DNA of 64,000 nucleotides from Pseudorasbora parva (taxonomy: Eukaryota > Chordata > Actinopteri > Cypriniformes > Gobionidae). Each line of letters begins with the position of its first letter. Position 1 is the stretch's first letter. A model generated the notes under the pieces. That model was not told the origin of the DNA. It worked only from the letters and a program-made list of their open reading frames with translations, and ran no database searches. The translations under genes were made by a program, and so were the position numbers. The stretch is from assembly GCF_024679245.1 (NCBI RefSeq), contig NC_090178.1, positions 29,545,955 through 29,609,954 of the forward strand. The letters are read 5' to 3'. Of this stretch, positions 35,634 to 47,420 are shown piece by piece.

Positions 35634-36445
35634 TACTGATGTGAGAATACATTGCATAGGACAGATCTTTTTTCTTTCTGCTTGCCAAATCTGAGCATTA
35701 ATTGCAAAATGACTGTGGTAATGTGCTGCAAAAATATCCATATTAGATTTTTTTTTTATAGATAATATCCATTAAGTTTATTTTACCTACCCCATTAGTT
35801 ATTTTATTTAATTCAGCATAGTCTGAAACAATATCTGTGTAAAATTATACAGTCAAACCAAAACACCTTTAACATTTCTCACATTTGTAGTTTAGAAAAT
35901 GGTAATACAATATGACAAGAACTCAGAGTAAAACTCTGTCAGAACAAATTCATGTTGATAATGTCAGATAACTTTGATAGAATGGTATGTTATTGATTAC
36001 AATCAACCAATCAGCTTTAAACTGCTCCATTTAAGTACACATTAGATAATACCAACTGAGGTCAACCAATGACCCAGCAATGCTTTTAGTTTTAGTTCAG
36101 TCTGTGGTGATAAAGCTCACATTAGCAATAAAAGAAAAAACACTAAGCAATACATGGTCAGGTCAAAGGGTCTGAATAATTTTGGTCCCAAATTTTTATA
36201 CACTTTACTGGTAGTCCACTGCATGAATAATTTAATTATACATTGAGTATAATGTGTCACAGTTTACTTGATTTTACTATCCTCACTTACATAAATGACT
36301 CCAGTGTCCTGCACCCACTAGTAAAAAATTATATCTGGCATCTGAATTATTTTTGGTTTGACAGTATATATTTCTTTCTTACACCATTCAAAATATTATG
36401 TAAGAAAATCAAGTTTTTTTTTTTTTTTTTTTTATGAATAAGAAA
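35634..36445. other. AT-rich intronic sequence
   Basis: Nothing specific is seen beyond a T-run of about 18 at 36415-36433. Confidence 0.5.
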
Positions 36446-37138
36446 TTAAAGGTGGGATAAGTGTTACTTCAAAACCGTTTTACAAAATACTTGGGCTGAG
36501 TCCAAAAATAAACTTGTAGCCAATCAGCAGATAAGGGGCGTGTCTATAATGATGGTGATAAGAGAGCGCTCAGTGCAAGTCATTATTCAAAACACACTAC
36601 ATACATGACGGACATTAGCTGAAAACGAATATATGCGGGCTTTTGCCTGAATCTCATGTCTGTTTCAAGCGTCAGCTCACAAAATGTGTCTGACAAGTAA
36701 GATACTATACTCCTAATATATGTTTGTTTCCTCTTTTCATGATCTATATATAACCCTCATTCGGTCATAATTGTAATATGTCCTTAGCTGGTCTTTCATT
36801 CTCGTGTACTATCGAGTTGTCATGAGAACGGTTTGTGTTTTTGTGATCGCTATAACTCTAATCTTGTCATTATTGTAATATGTCGTTAGCTGGACTGTCG
36901 TGCTTGTGCATTGAGTTGTTCATGAGAACGGTTTGTGTTTTTGTGATGGAAAGGGTGAATATTTAATTGAATATTCAACTTGTATTACAGATTCTGCCAT
37001 AGTCGTTGCCTTGGTTACTTATGTGTGGGGCGGAGCTATTGAAATAGTGCCGCGAGCCTTTTGGGGGTAGGGGTGTGTTTGTTTTGGTGATTTGAAATGT
37101 CAACAATGGTTACCAGAAAGCACTTGACCCCCCTTTAA
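36446..37138. mobile_element. TTAA-flanked MITE, about 690 bp
   Basis: The left end TTAAAGGTGGGATAAGTG and the right end (…CTTGACCCCCCTTTAA) are inverted-repeat-like, with TTAA at 36446-36449 and 37135-37138. An internal block is duplicated (gaacggtttgtgtttttgtg at about 36827 and 36928). Confidence 0.65.
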
Positions 37139-37160
37139 TATGCTTATTCAGCAATAATGC

Positions 37161-37686
37161 TAGCCTGACAAGCCAGACCCACATCAAGATGTTTGGTCTG
37201 GAAATTCACCATTGACAGGGCTCAATCCGAGGGGCGGGATAAACGGTTGTCTTTCAAACTCCCTCTGCACGCGATAGGATAGCGCTACACCAACCAGAGC
37301 AACGAAGGTGAAACAGAGCTTGTTGATAGATTAAACATTCGCCGTATCCGGTCAGCAAAACTCTGAACACATCTTCCCTTCTTAAGAATGACTTCAGTGC
37401 CGTTCTTTGTTCTTTTCTCAGAGAAAAGCTTAACTCCAAGTCTTCCAGAGTCGCGGTCAAAGCTGATTCGAAAGACCGCCGTTCGCCAGTTTCTGTGTTT
37501 ACTAAAAGCACACAAACGCAACTCGGCCGTCGTCATTATGGCCCCGCCCACCGACTCTATACACGATGTGATTGGCCCGGCAAGAGTTAGGGGAATACAG
37601 CTCAGAAGGGTATTGAGAGTTGCTAGACTACACTCGCAGGCAGATTAAATTTGCTGCCGCTAGGGTGCGTCTAGATTTCTAGGCTA
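37161..37686. mobile_element. 526-bp non-autonomous element with target duplication CAATAATGC
   Basis: The ends TAGCCTGACAAGCCAGACCC and (complement of the right end) TAGCCTAGAAATCTAGACGC are inverted repeats. CAATAATGC stands on both sides (37152-37160 and 37687-37695), which fits an 8-9 bp target duplication of the hAT kind. A second copy in opposite orientation is at 55890-56394. Short frames inside it (for example 37254-37551 on the - strand) are shared with no known protein. Confidence 0.85.
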
Positions 37687-38205
37687 CAATAATGCGATAC
37701 ATTGATCAAAAGTGTTAACAAAGTAATTTTTAAAGTAACTATTTTCTTTCATTTTGCTCAAGTCAACACCCCCATTCACCTCTCACCTTGAATGTGACCT
37801 AAAGGATGTCTGCTGTGCGCTAATGAAAGTCTCTGATCAGGTGTGTGATGGGTATTTACAACACACTGCTCTGGTGTGGTAATAAAACCTCTGCCCCAGT
37901 GCCGCCCACCGGGGGAATCAGTAATAATCCAGCCGGGCATATCTGTGAATATATATGTGGAGCTTGTCCTCTGCACAAGCACCATTAAGCATCTGGGAGT
38001 ATGATGTGTTGGTCCCTCTCTGTGAATTCATATGTCTGGGAGGAGAGTCTGGCAGCGATTCAGGGTCATTACGATTTTAAATCTTGGATGAAATCTTCTT
38101 TAGGGAACAATGCAACATTATAATAAAAAAATTGTTTTGAAACACTGCAAAAGTAATTGTCTTAGGGAGGGGGGGGGGGTGCTATTTCATGCATTCTGAC
38201 TTATT

Positions 38206-38424
38206 TACATTGTTTAAGAGTTGGATTGTCATGCTAAACATAGAAAATTAAAAAAAAAAAAAATTAGTTGGACTATTTCTGTGCCAAATATACTCCTTCT
38301 GGATTCAAACAAGTTTCAGATTTTTTTTTTCCGAGTACGGCCATGTATTACGTCAAAATGGGTGGAATTCCTTGTATGGGCACTTCTCCAGGAAGAGCGC
38401 ATGCGAGAGATCTTCTTTCGGGTT

Positions 38425-38425
<1 letters not shown>
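38206..38425. repeat. Repeat family B fragment, opposite orientation
   Basis: The segment AGAGTTGGATTGTCATGCTA … TACTCCTTCTGGATTC … CTTGTATGGGCACTTCTCC corresponds to the reverse complement of the right part of the copies at 44317-45512 and 59808-60310, with divergence. Confidence 0.6.

Positions 38426-38470
<45 letters not shown>
38426..38470. repeat. (GT)n microsatellite, about 22 units
   Basis: An uninterrupted GT run. It creates spurious Cys-Val or Thr-His frames on the two strands. Confidence 0.96.
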
Positions 38471-38471
<1 letters not shown>

Positions 38472-38838
38472 TTTAACTACACTACTGCACTCCTTCACAA
38501 ATTTGGGAGTTTTCGGAAAGAGTCGGTACCGCTTATCTGTTTTTTTAATAAATCTAAAAAAATTAAGACAGACTGAACAAAATGAAGCATTGTGTGGTCA
38601 TTGGTTGACCTAAACTGGTATTGTCTAATTGTGTACTTACATTGAAAAGCTGACAGCTAATTGGTTGATTGTAACCCATAACATACCTTTCTACCAAAGT
38701 TATCTGACATTATCAAGATTCATTTGTTCTTTGATATATTTTTTTTAAACCATTTTCTAAACTACAGCGAAAAAACTGTGATAATGTGATAGTGTAAGGT
38801 GTCGGAATAAATTTAGGTTTGATTGTATGTATGATATA

Positions 38839-39855
38839 CAGTCTTGGCCAAAAAGATTGGCACCCTTGGTAAATATGATCAAAGATGTCTGTAAAAATAA
38901 ATCTGCATTGTTTATACTTTTGATCTATCATACAAAAAATGTGCACAATTTTCAGGTCCTGTGTGAAGTTCCAGTCGTGTCTGACCACTGAATATGCTGG
39001 AGTTTGTTTCTGGATGATTTTTTTAAAAAGGCTTCCTGAGCCAAAGATGTTCTCCATATGTGATCTTTGGAGAGTCTTTGTTCACTTGAACTATCCTCCT
39101 CACCACGCATTAAGAATATATATAGACACTAGGGTTGGCACGGTACATAAAAAAAAAAACTAACCGTTCGGTTTGCTTGTCTCGGTTCGGAGCATGTGTG
39201 TCGCACGGTTCGACGCATGTGCAATGTAGCCTTGTACCCTCAGATAGTGGGTGTTCTTTTCGTGCAAAATAAGAGCAGTGTGTGGACATACAGTAAGAGT
39301 GGAGTTATGCGGGTCCTGCCACATGTAGAAATGGCAGGTGGGAGAGATAAGGAAGGCTGGCCAGAGTAAGAGGATGTGCCAGCGTCGTATAACGCCGGCT
39401 TTACACTGCACGCGCAAGCTGTGCGTTGGTAGAAGAAGTGTGAATGGAGAGCGGGAGCCGCACTCGTTGTACAGTCACACTGTGCATTTTTATGCTTTAG
39501 CTGTTTCTCAGTCACTTTCTATTTTGTGAAGCTCAACAATCTTTTTCTGCACATCAGAACTATATTCTTTGGCTTTACTCATTGAGATTAATGATTAAGG
39601 GAATTTGGCCTCTGTGATTCCTCATATTTATACTCCTGTGGAACAAGACATCATAGCTGAACAATTTCATGTTCCTAGTCAGCCTGGTGTGCAAAAAAAT
39701 GTAAATATTAATGGGAATATACTTCAGAGATATTTTACTCATAAAATATTCTAGGCGTGCCAGTAATTGTGGCCAACGTGTTTTGGAGAAAAACATTTAT
39801 TTCATAATGTGATTTTCCCTCGACTCTTTTACTTCAATGAAAGGTTAGGTATTTG

Positions 39856-39860
<5 letters not shown>
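38839..39860 (-). mobile_element. Tc1-like transposon family 1, second degenerate copy
   Basis: The left terminus starts after TA with CAGTCTTGGCCAAAAAGATT, a typical Tc1 end. 38990-39115 is the reverse complement of transposase sequence seen at 3850-3960. 39527-39840 is the reverse complement of 3420-3735. A - strand ATG at 39582 opens the transposase N-terminus (MSKAKEYSSDVQ), but the gene is soon cut by a hAT-like fragment (39130-39526). The right part runs into the AT microsatellite at 39861. Confidence 0.75.
39130..39526. mobile_element. hAT-like fragment inserted in the Tc1-like copy
   Basis: The left end TAGGGTTGGCACGGTA followed by CCGTTCGGTTTGCTTGTCTC is typical of the hAT group whose ends read TAGGGNTGGCA-CGGT. 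Compare the intact example at 45853. The right terminus is not clear, so the piece may be truncated. Confidence 0.55.

Positions 39861-39896
<36 letters not shown>
39861..39896. repeat. (AT)n microsatellite at the left edge of the Tc1-like element
   Basis: About 18 AT units, directly against the shortened left terminal repeat of the transposon that follows. Confidence 0.95.
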
Positions 39897-39898
<2 letters not shown>

Positions 39899-41440
39899 CA
39901 GAATCTTAAGACCAGGGGATGCATTGCAAGTTTTACACATTTCGCACTAGTGGATCATAACCGGGTTGTAAGTGCTGCTTCAAAATGCCAAAAGAAGAAA
40001 CAGGAGCAAGAGACAAAAAATAGAGAGTAGGCAATTTATTGAAAACTGCATTTAAACTCAAACAGGCCGTTCATCAGCTGATCAAAAGTTTAAGACTATA
40101 GCCCAAAAATAAACGCAAAACAGTACTAAAAGTGTCAAAAAAGGGCTCTGTAGTGAGTAGCCCCACAGTTCTTGTTGATCACTTCAAAAACTCGTTTTGG
40201 CATGCTTGATGCGACTGTTTCCAGGAGGCTGGTGGGAACGTTGCTCCATGTGGTGAAGATGGCTCCACGAAGGGCATCCACGGTCTGGAACTGACGTCCA
40301 TTTTTGTAAACTTCCCTTGCCATCCATCCCCAAATGTTCTCAATGGGATTTAAATCAGGGGAACACGCAGGATGGTCCAAAAGAGCAACGTTATTCTCCT
40401 GGAAGAAGTCCTTCGTCAGGCGGGCGTTGTGAATTGCAGCGTTGTCCTGTTGAAAGACCCAGTCATTACCGCACAGACGGGGGCCCTCGGTCAAGAGGGA
40501 TGCCCGCTGTAACAGATCCACATAACCAGTTGCCGTTTGACGCCCCTGCACAACCTGAAGCTCCATTTTCCCATTGAAGGAAAAAGCACCCCAGATCATG
40601 ATGGAGCCGCCTCCACTGTGCCGCGTAGAAAACATCTCAGGTGGGATCTCCTTGTCATGCCAGTAACGATGGAAGCCATCAGGACCGTCCAGGTTAAATT
40701 TAAAGAGAATAAAAGAGAATAAAACTTTCTTCCACTTTTCAATGTCCCATGTTTGGTGCTCCCTTGCAAATTCTAAACGGGCAAGTTTGTGTCGTGGGAG
40801 GAGACGTGGCCTTTGAAGACGTTTTTTGTTCTTGAAGCCCTTCTCTAGCAGATGACGTCTTATGGTTATTGGGCTGCAGTCAGCATCAGTAAGGGCCTTA
40901 ATTTGGGTTGAGGATCGACCTGTGTCTTCACAACAACCCTTCGGATCCTGCGGCTCAATGCAGGTGAAATCTTTTTGGGTCTACCACTTGACTTTTTTGT
41001 CCCATAACTCTCAGGATTTTTTAAGAAATGTAAAATGACTGTCTTAGTGCGTCCAACCTCAGCAGCGATGGCGCGTTGCGAAAGGCCTTGCTTGTGCAGC
41101 TCAACAATCCTGCCACGTTCAAAGAGAGAAAGCCTTTTTGCCTTTGCCATCAGGAGATCTTGACAGTATGACTGCTTGAAGGACAATGACATGAAAGCCA
41201 TATTTTTGTGCAAAGTTGACCTTTTTATGGCTATGGTCTAAAACTTTTGATCAGCTGATGAACGGCCTGTTTGAGTTTAAATGCAGTTTTCAATAAATTG
41301 CCTATTCTCTATTTTATGTCTCTTGCTCCTGTTTCTTCTTTTGGCATTTTGAAGCAGCACTTACAACCTGGTTATAATCCACTAGTGCGAAATATGTATA
41401 ACTTGCAATGCATCCCCTGGTCTTAAGATTTTGTTCAGGA

Positions 41441-41443
<3 letters not shown>
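39897..41443 (-). mobile_element. Nearly full-length Tc1-like transposon (family 2), 1.55 kb
   Basis: It has long terminal inverted repeats of about 215 bp: 39897-40112 against 41221-41443 (shared AATCTTAAGACCAGGGGATG, GGCCGTTCATCAGCTGATCA). The right end is complete (complement CACTCCTGAACAAAATCTTA, next to TA). The left end lacks the outermost ~10 bases. It carries one transposase gene on the - strand, now broken. Both ends adjoin AT/TA microsatellites. Confidence 0.92.
40135..41150 (-). pseudogene. Tc1-like transposase, one frameshift and loss of the first catalytic Asp
   Basis: A Tc1/mariner DD34E transposase (about 340 residues when intact) would cut and paste the element at TA sites. 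The likely start is at 41150 (MAKAKRLSLFERGRIVEL). A helix-turn-helix of the paired type follows (QGLSQRAIAAEVGRTKTVI), then the GRPKK AT-hook-like motif ([10 protein letters not shown]). A one-base shift at about 40900-40935 breaks the frame. The later part continues [19 protein letters not shown]. The second Asp (FQQDNAAIH) and the Glu ([10 protein letters not shown]) are present with 34 residues between them. The first Asp is gone: where relatives have LFSDEKKF this copy reads LFSFILFKF, due to a direct duplication of AGAGAATAAA on the + strand (about 40703-40722). The C-terminus ends at 40135. The copy is therefore inactive, though its repeats could still be mobilised in trans. Confidence 0.9.

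Positions 41444-41501
<58 letters not shown>
41444..41501. repeat. (TA)n microsatellite at the right edge of the Tc1-like element
   Basis: About 29 TA units directly after the right terminal repeat. It probably grew from the TA target duplication or from a TA-rich target. Confidence 0.95.
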
Positions 41502-41505
<4 letters not shown>

Positions 41506-41811
41506 CATATTTTTTTTCTGATAACATATCTTCAATCAAGTATTTTTTTCTTAAGCCTCGAACATGGCCATCCCCATCCACTGCCGTATATGTTCTGCCA
41601 TTCACCAGAGATATAACACGGAATGTTTCGAAGGCAGAACTGAAGCCTTTAATGTTGATTCTTCCCCCACGGACAAATAGCTCATTAGCATCTCTTCCAC
41701 AGAGGGCATTGACATATATTTCTGAAATACTTCACACTATTACTATTCATAGTCACCTTCAATACGTATCAAACAAATTATCCCTGAAGACAAAAGAGGA
41801 TGACATGTACT

Positions 41812-42214
41812 ATTGGTGCCTTTTATACTCTGGTCGCAACAGTAGTGATATCACATGTTGTTGCCAACCAATCTTATGCTCGTGTTTTGACCTGTGCTTC
41901 AGACACCAGTCACGCTGAGGTGTTCCCCATAGCGTCTTGTTCAATGGTAAGGTAACAGCTTTGGTAAAAAATGTTGAATAATGAGTTTTTTTTTATTCAG
42001 TGTATTAACATACATTATCTGCAGTGTTATCATCAAATTTGTAACTTTTGCCCCTTTAGCAGTTAAAAAACAAAACTGCATGCATTTTGTGTAAAAAAAA
42101 TATTTTGGTTGTGCTTCAGCTCTTTGTGACTGTGCGAATAAATGGTTCTTTCTCATAACTAAAAAAGAGATAGATTACCCTACTGCTCATAAAACATTCA
42201 CTTCTAGACTTAAG
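41812..42214 (+). repeat. Dispersed 400-bp repeat C, copy 1
   Basis: The segment from ATTGGTGCCTTTTATACTCT to CATTCACTTCTAGACTTAAG matches 46898-47287 in the same orientation over its whole length, with scattered differences and small indels. Frames in it (for example 41652-41918) resemble no known protein. Confidence 0.8.
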
Positions 42215-44316
42215 AGATATAACCAGTTTAGATGGAAAGGATCTCAAGCTGACTAGCTGAAGACGTTACTGTAGCTAAACCCATTAAATTAAATGGTACT
42301 TCCAACACAATAAATTCCAACACATTGTTAAAACAACCATAATGAAATGACCATTTACAATACATAATGCTATATGCTTAACTTTTGTTATCTTGAGATC
42401 ACAAGAAAATAAACTCGTGATCACGACATAACAACACAGAAAAAAAATATTATCCATGGCCGTTCAGGGCTTCCGTTTCTTCTGTATTGGATCCGACAAG
42501 GATGGTGCAGCACATTTATGTGAGTAAAACATGTTTTTATATATGTAATAGTATTGCATTGTTATAGATCGTTTTCATTATGTGTATGTGTCTAACAGAA
42601 CATACCTTTAGCAAACTGGCTCGCAAAGCCCAACATCCCGATATTCAAATATTATCTAATTCTAGCTTCAGTATCCAATTCTACCAAGTCTTCAGTGCAG
42701 CACGCCCATCAAAAGCACAGCGTTCAGGAGAGAGCCTCAAAACCAGCGTAGGAAATAGCCTATTAGTTATGATGTTTTTGAATGTAAAAACCAACATCAT
42801 TAGCTGACCTCAGACAACAGTGTAAAAAATGTAAAAAGTCAGTTTATGACATCTTTAATAGATATAGTGCCCAAAATGGGGGCAACCCAACAACTGGCTG
42901 TTTAAAGCTGTGTTGGGCGGCTAATGGATGACTCAAGGAGATTTCCTCTGACACCTCGCCCGTATAAAGTGCCAGCGCTCGAGGCCTGAGGGAAGGCACA
43001 ACTTGAGGGCAAACTGATATTTTCATAACATCTGTCAAACCTTTGGGAGGAAGCATGCTCTAAAATTTATCGCCATGTTAATCTCAAGTGTTATCATTTA
43101 TTTAGGTTCTGCCCTCCTTCAGGATTTAGTAATGCCTCCGGTCATTTTTTCCAAGGACTGTTTTTTATGATGCACATGCACGCAGACCGAGATTCGGTGT
43201 GGTGTGGGCTGGTTTGACTGGCGGCTGATGAAATGCAGAGTTGTTTAACAGTGGCTCTTGTGGGATAGCAATTCTCTCTCCTGCCCTTCACCCGCACATG
43301 AGAAGAAGGTCAGAGATCGGGCTGCACTCAAGCTGATATAGGCTGGTTCTGAACATAAAAAGTAGTTCACTCATTACAGCAAAGGACACTGGGGGGTGAG
43401 GTGGGCTTTTCTCACTCTTTGTTTCTCATCCACATTATTTCTCTGGCAAAAAATTCCCTGTGCTCACATCTCAAAGTCTGACTATAACGGTAAATGCTAA
43501 AGTGCGACATTTCTCAAAGCTGTTGCCACTTTTAGACTGCACCCTGTCTGGCCTATAGCTTAATGAAAATGAGTACTAATTAACCCCTATGAGGATCGTC
43601 CTTAAAATGACTGCTGGCTAAGTGCTAGTCAAATTGATATCTCGGATGACTGCAACATGATGATGTAATGGGATACAAGCAATGAATGATGTACAATCAG
43701 ACGGTCATCATGACAAAATGACCCCTAACAGGGTGATCAAGACCCCCGACATAAAGCAGACAAACCTTTTATTATCCTTATAGTTTATTTTTAGGGCTAC
43801 TTACCAAATAAATACAATAAATACACATATTTATTTGAAATTCTTTAATTATGTGAGAAGGAAAACACAGAGTGATACACCTAGGGAAAATATTAGACAC
43901 TAGAAAAGTATAGAACACTGAGGTTCTGCCTCTTACATTTCACCCACTCAACGAATCGGTGATTAATTCAGTTCTCAGTGCTCTTATAAATCTGCCTCTC
44001 TTCATGTTGCTGCAGTAAGTTATCTGAAGTAATTTCAATCTAAATCCTCCCCTTTCCAGTACTCAAAAAATATCAAAGATCATTGAATGAAGTATCATCC
44101 ATTCCTCACTGCTTGTCACTGCAGACCCAATATGTGACATAGAGTGGTGATATTTGGTGCATTGCCTCGCACACAGCTGTCACGCACAGCCGAAGATTCA
44201 GAACACCCTTCATTCTAGTGAAATCAAATAAAAGTACTGATAAACACTTATTGAAAACCTTTAATGTTATTTAAAAATGTTTTCTTTTGAACAATATAAA
44301 ATTTCGCAAACTTGAA
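42215..44316. other. Low-repeat island in intron 4
   Basis: No transposon end or tandem repeat was recognised over about 2.1 kb. 42840-43790 has mixed composition and looks like old unique sequence. No exon is supported. Confidence 0.45.
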
Positions 44317-45512
44317 TTAAAGGGGGGGGGGGGGGGGGTGAAACACTCAGTTTCAGTCAATCTCATGTCAATCTTGAGTACCTATAGAGTAGTATTGCAT
44401 CCTTCATATCTCCGAAAAGTCTTTAGTTTTATTATATTTATAAAAGAAATATAGGCTGTACCAAGTCTTTCTGAAAAAAAAACAGAGCGCCTGGAGGCGT
44501 ATCGTGTGAGCGGAGCTAAAGAATGACGAGCACACCCAAAGGGGTGACGTCCTCAAGCGTGGAGAATCGGATTCAGCTAATACGTGATCCAGAATCATTC
44601 GGAGGCTGAAATAAATTGAACAGGAGAAACAGCAACAGCAGGACGTCCGTCTCTGTGGTATGTACTGTATTTAGTGGCCTGTCAACATTTGTGTGTCTTT
44701 ACTCGCAGTTTATGAGGACATGATTCGGTTTATGGACTATTGTATGCGACTTAACCTTAGCAGTAGCAAGCAAAACGGTTTTGCACGTCAGACTAGTGTA
44801 ACGTTATACATAGAACAACAATAGAGTCCGTTAGCGCATTTGAATGACAAAGCATGCGATCGTGTCGTTTACTGATGTTTACTCACGCGACGATAGCCAA
44901 CAGCAGAGACATTTGAAGCAGTTTTACTCACCGGCTGCTTCCAAAGCAGGACCGAACCTTTATCGCTGGGACCGATCCGTCAAAAACACACTTCTTTGGT
45001 ATGATTTGGTAAAGTCCTGACAGCAGTGACCGTGAAAATCCGCGATGTTGTGAAGCTTCCCGTCATTTCTGCGTTCAAATCGGTTCAAATGCAGCGCTGC
45101 CTTCCCAGAATGCTGTGCTGAAGCGTTGAAGTCGCTTGATGTCACCCATAGGAATAAAGTGGAGCACGGCGCGACATAAGTGTTCACGGACGACTGGATA
45201 TGCACCTGAGAGAGTGTGTATGGGCGTGCATTTCCTCTCTCGCTCTAGTCACGCGCGCGCACCCTACCGGGAGAAGAGCCCGTACGGCCCATACAAGGAC
45301 CTTCTGCTCTATTAACGTCAAGCCGAGCCATACTCGAAAAAAACTCTCCGAAACTTGTGAGAAACCGGAAGGAGTATTTTTGCCACAGAAATACTTCATC
45401 AAACGTCCAACATTAGTTTTTTAAACTTTGTCTATGTTTAGGATGGGAATCCAAGTCTTTAACAGTGTAAAAAGCTCAGTATGCATGAAACAGCATTTCA
45501 CCCCCCCTTTAA
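44317..45512. mobile_element. Repeat family B, longest copy, TTAA-flanked
   Basis: TTAA (44317-44320) and a run of about 18 G precede TGAAACACTCAGTTTCAG. The right end is AAACAGCATTTCACCCCCCC then TTTAA, so the ends are inverted repeats with TTAA at 45509-45512. The left part matches 5284-5415 and 8229-8420. The right part (45040-45505) matches 59850-60305 at high identity. The right part is CpG-rich and codes for no recognised protein. Confidence 0.75.
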
Positions 45513-45591
45513 AAAATAATTTATGAAAAAATGTATAACCCTCATTTAATTCCAAACCTGTATGACTGTCAGTGGAAAACAAAAGAATATG

Positions 45592-46735
45592 TGACCCTGG
45601 ACCACAGCACGGGTATATTTGTGTGCAATAGCCAACAGTACATTGTATGGGTCAGAATGATCCACTTTTCTTTTATGCCAAAAATCATTAGCATATTAAG
45701 TAAAGATCATGCTCTCCATGAAGATATGTTGTAAATTTCCTACCTTAAATATATACAACATTTATTATATCAGTAATATACGTTGCTAAGGACTTCATCT
45801 GGACAACTTTAAAGGCATTTTTCTCAATATTTATATAATGTCCTACCCTAACTAGGGGTGGCAAGGTTCACAAAACCCACGGTTCGATTCGTATCATGGT
45901 TTTAGGGTCACAGTTTTCTGTTCTGTACGGTTCTTGACATTTTTCTTTTAAATGTTAACTACAGCATATGATATATATAGTTTAATTATCCACAATTTAA
46001 TATTAGGATACAGTATTTAAAAAACGTTATATCATGTAGAAGTTGTTTCCTAACTGGCTGTCTCCTGCTTATGCTTAACACATTGGCGTAACATTTTTCA
46101 TGTAATCATGTAAATTTTGATCAGAACAATGCAGTGTGGCTTTAATTTGGGGTGAGCAGCTTTTTGCCTAAGCTTCAAAGGTCTGTTTAAATTATTACAA
46201 CTAGAAGCTTATCTTAACTTTAAATGTGCCCTAGAATGAAAAATTAAATTAACCTTGCCATAGCGAAACAATAAGAGTTCAGTACATGAAAATCACATAC
46301 TACTCAAACACCATTGCCTCCTAATTCTCTCCTACATGCACAACACCACGGAATAATAAGTGAACATTTGCAGCAGATATATGCTGCCCATCATAATCAA
46401 AGCAGGATAATGACAGGTGTCAGAGGAGAACACTGGACAAGGTGACAGAATGGACGATGCTTGACTGTATTTGCAATACACAAGCCGCGGTTCAGCTGCG
46501 CCTGCGACGCACATGCTCTGAGACAAGTGAACGAAATGGTTAATTATTTTTTTCATGTACCATGCCACTCCTAACCCTAACAAACAAACCTTACATCAAT
46601 GGAAAGCTTATTTATTCAGCTTTCGGGTGATGTATAAATCTCAGTTTCAAAAAATGTACCCTTATGACTGGTTCCCTGTCAGTCGGTCCATCTTACCATA
46701 CGTAACTGAGACGTTTTGTGGCCCAGGGTCACCTA
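45592..46735. mobile_element. TGTGACCCTGGACCAC-type element, split by a hAT insertion
   Basis: The left half 45592-45852 starts TGTGACCCTGGACCACAGCA. The right half 46574-46735 ends TTTTGTGGCCCAGGGTCACC. These are the inverted ends of a widespread fish repeat. Internal landmarks (aaaggcatttttctcaatat on the left, catcaatggaaagcttattt on the right) fit one element interrupted at ACCCTAAC. Confidence 0.8.
45853..46573. mobile_element. 721-bp hAT-like non-autonomous element with 8-bp TSD ACCCTAAC
   Basis: The ends are TAGGGGTGGCA and the complement of the right end, TAGGAGTGGCA. The target duplication ACCCTAAC is exact at 45845-45852 and 46574-46581. Both the length of the duplication and the ends are hAT hallmarks. 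Next to the left end is the usual TTCACAAAACCCACGGTTCG stretch. No transposase was found. Confidence 0.92.
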
Positions 46736-46754
46736 TATCTATACGTTGGGTCAG

Positions 46755-47420
46755 AGGTCATTCTTCTCCCAGAACTAGATTGCGTACGGCTGTTACTGGA
46801 AGCCAGGTAACAGCATGATTATAGTTGATAAAGTTATAAATATAGATTTAAAAAATGCATTGTTTCGCTTCAGAAGGCCTTTATTAACACCCATGTACTA
46901 CTGGTGCCTTTTTTACTCTGGTCGCACCAGTATTGATACCATATGTTGTTGCCAACCAATCTTATGCTCGTGTTTTGACCTGTGCTTCAAACGCTGAGGT
47001 GTTCCCCATAGCGTCTTGTTCAATGCGAGTTACCATTCGAAAGGTTAAAAAAAAATTACACCTTAATTCAATGTATTAATATACATCCTCTGCAGTGTTA
47101 TCATGAAATGTACACTATGTAATTTTTGCCTCTTTAGCAGTTAAAAAACAAAAATGCATAAAATGCATTTTGTGGAAGAACGGTGTTTTGGTTGAGCTGG
47201 TGTGACTGTGTGAATAAATGGTTCTTTCTCATAAACTAAATATAGAGACACGCTCATAAAACATTCACTACTAGGTTTAAGGACACTCTTCCGCCAGAAC
47301 CAGACTTGCGTTTGGCCGTTACCGGAAGCCAGTGATTTTAGTTTATAAAGTAATAAATATAGCTAATTTTCTTACAAAAAGAAAATGGCTTCGCTTCAGA
47401 AGGCCTTTATTAACGCCCTT
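46755..47420 (+). repeat. Repeat C copy 2 inside a partial tandem duplication
   Basis: 46755-46895 (ccagaactagattgcgtacg … ttcgcttcagaaggcctttattaac) is repeated at 47283-47420 (ccagaaccagacttgcgttt … the same end). Between them, 46898-47287 is the second copy of repeat C (see 41812-42214). So one composite block is duplicated in part. Confidence 0.75.
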
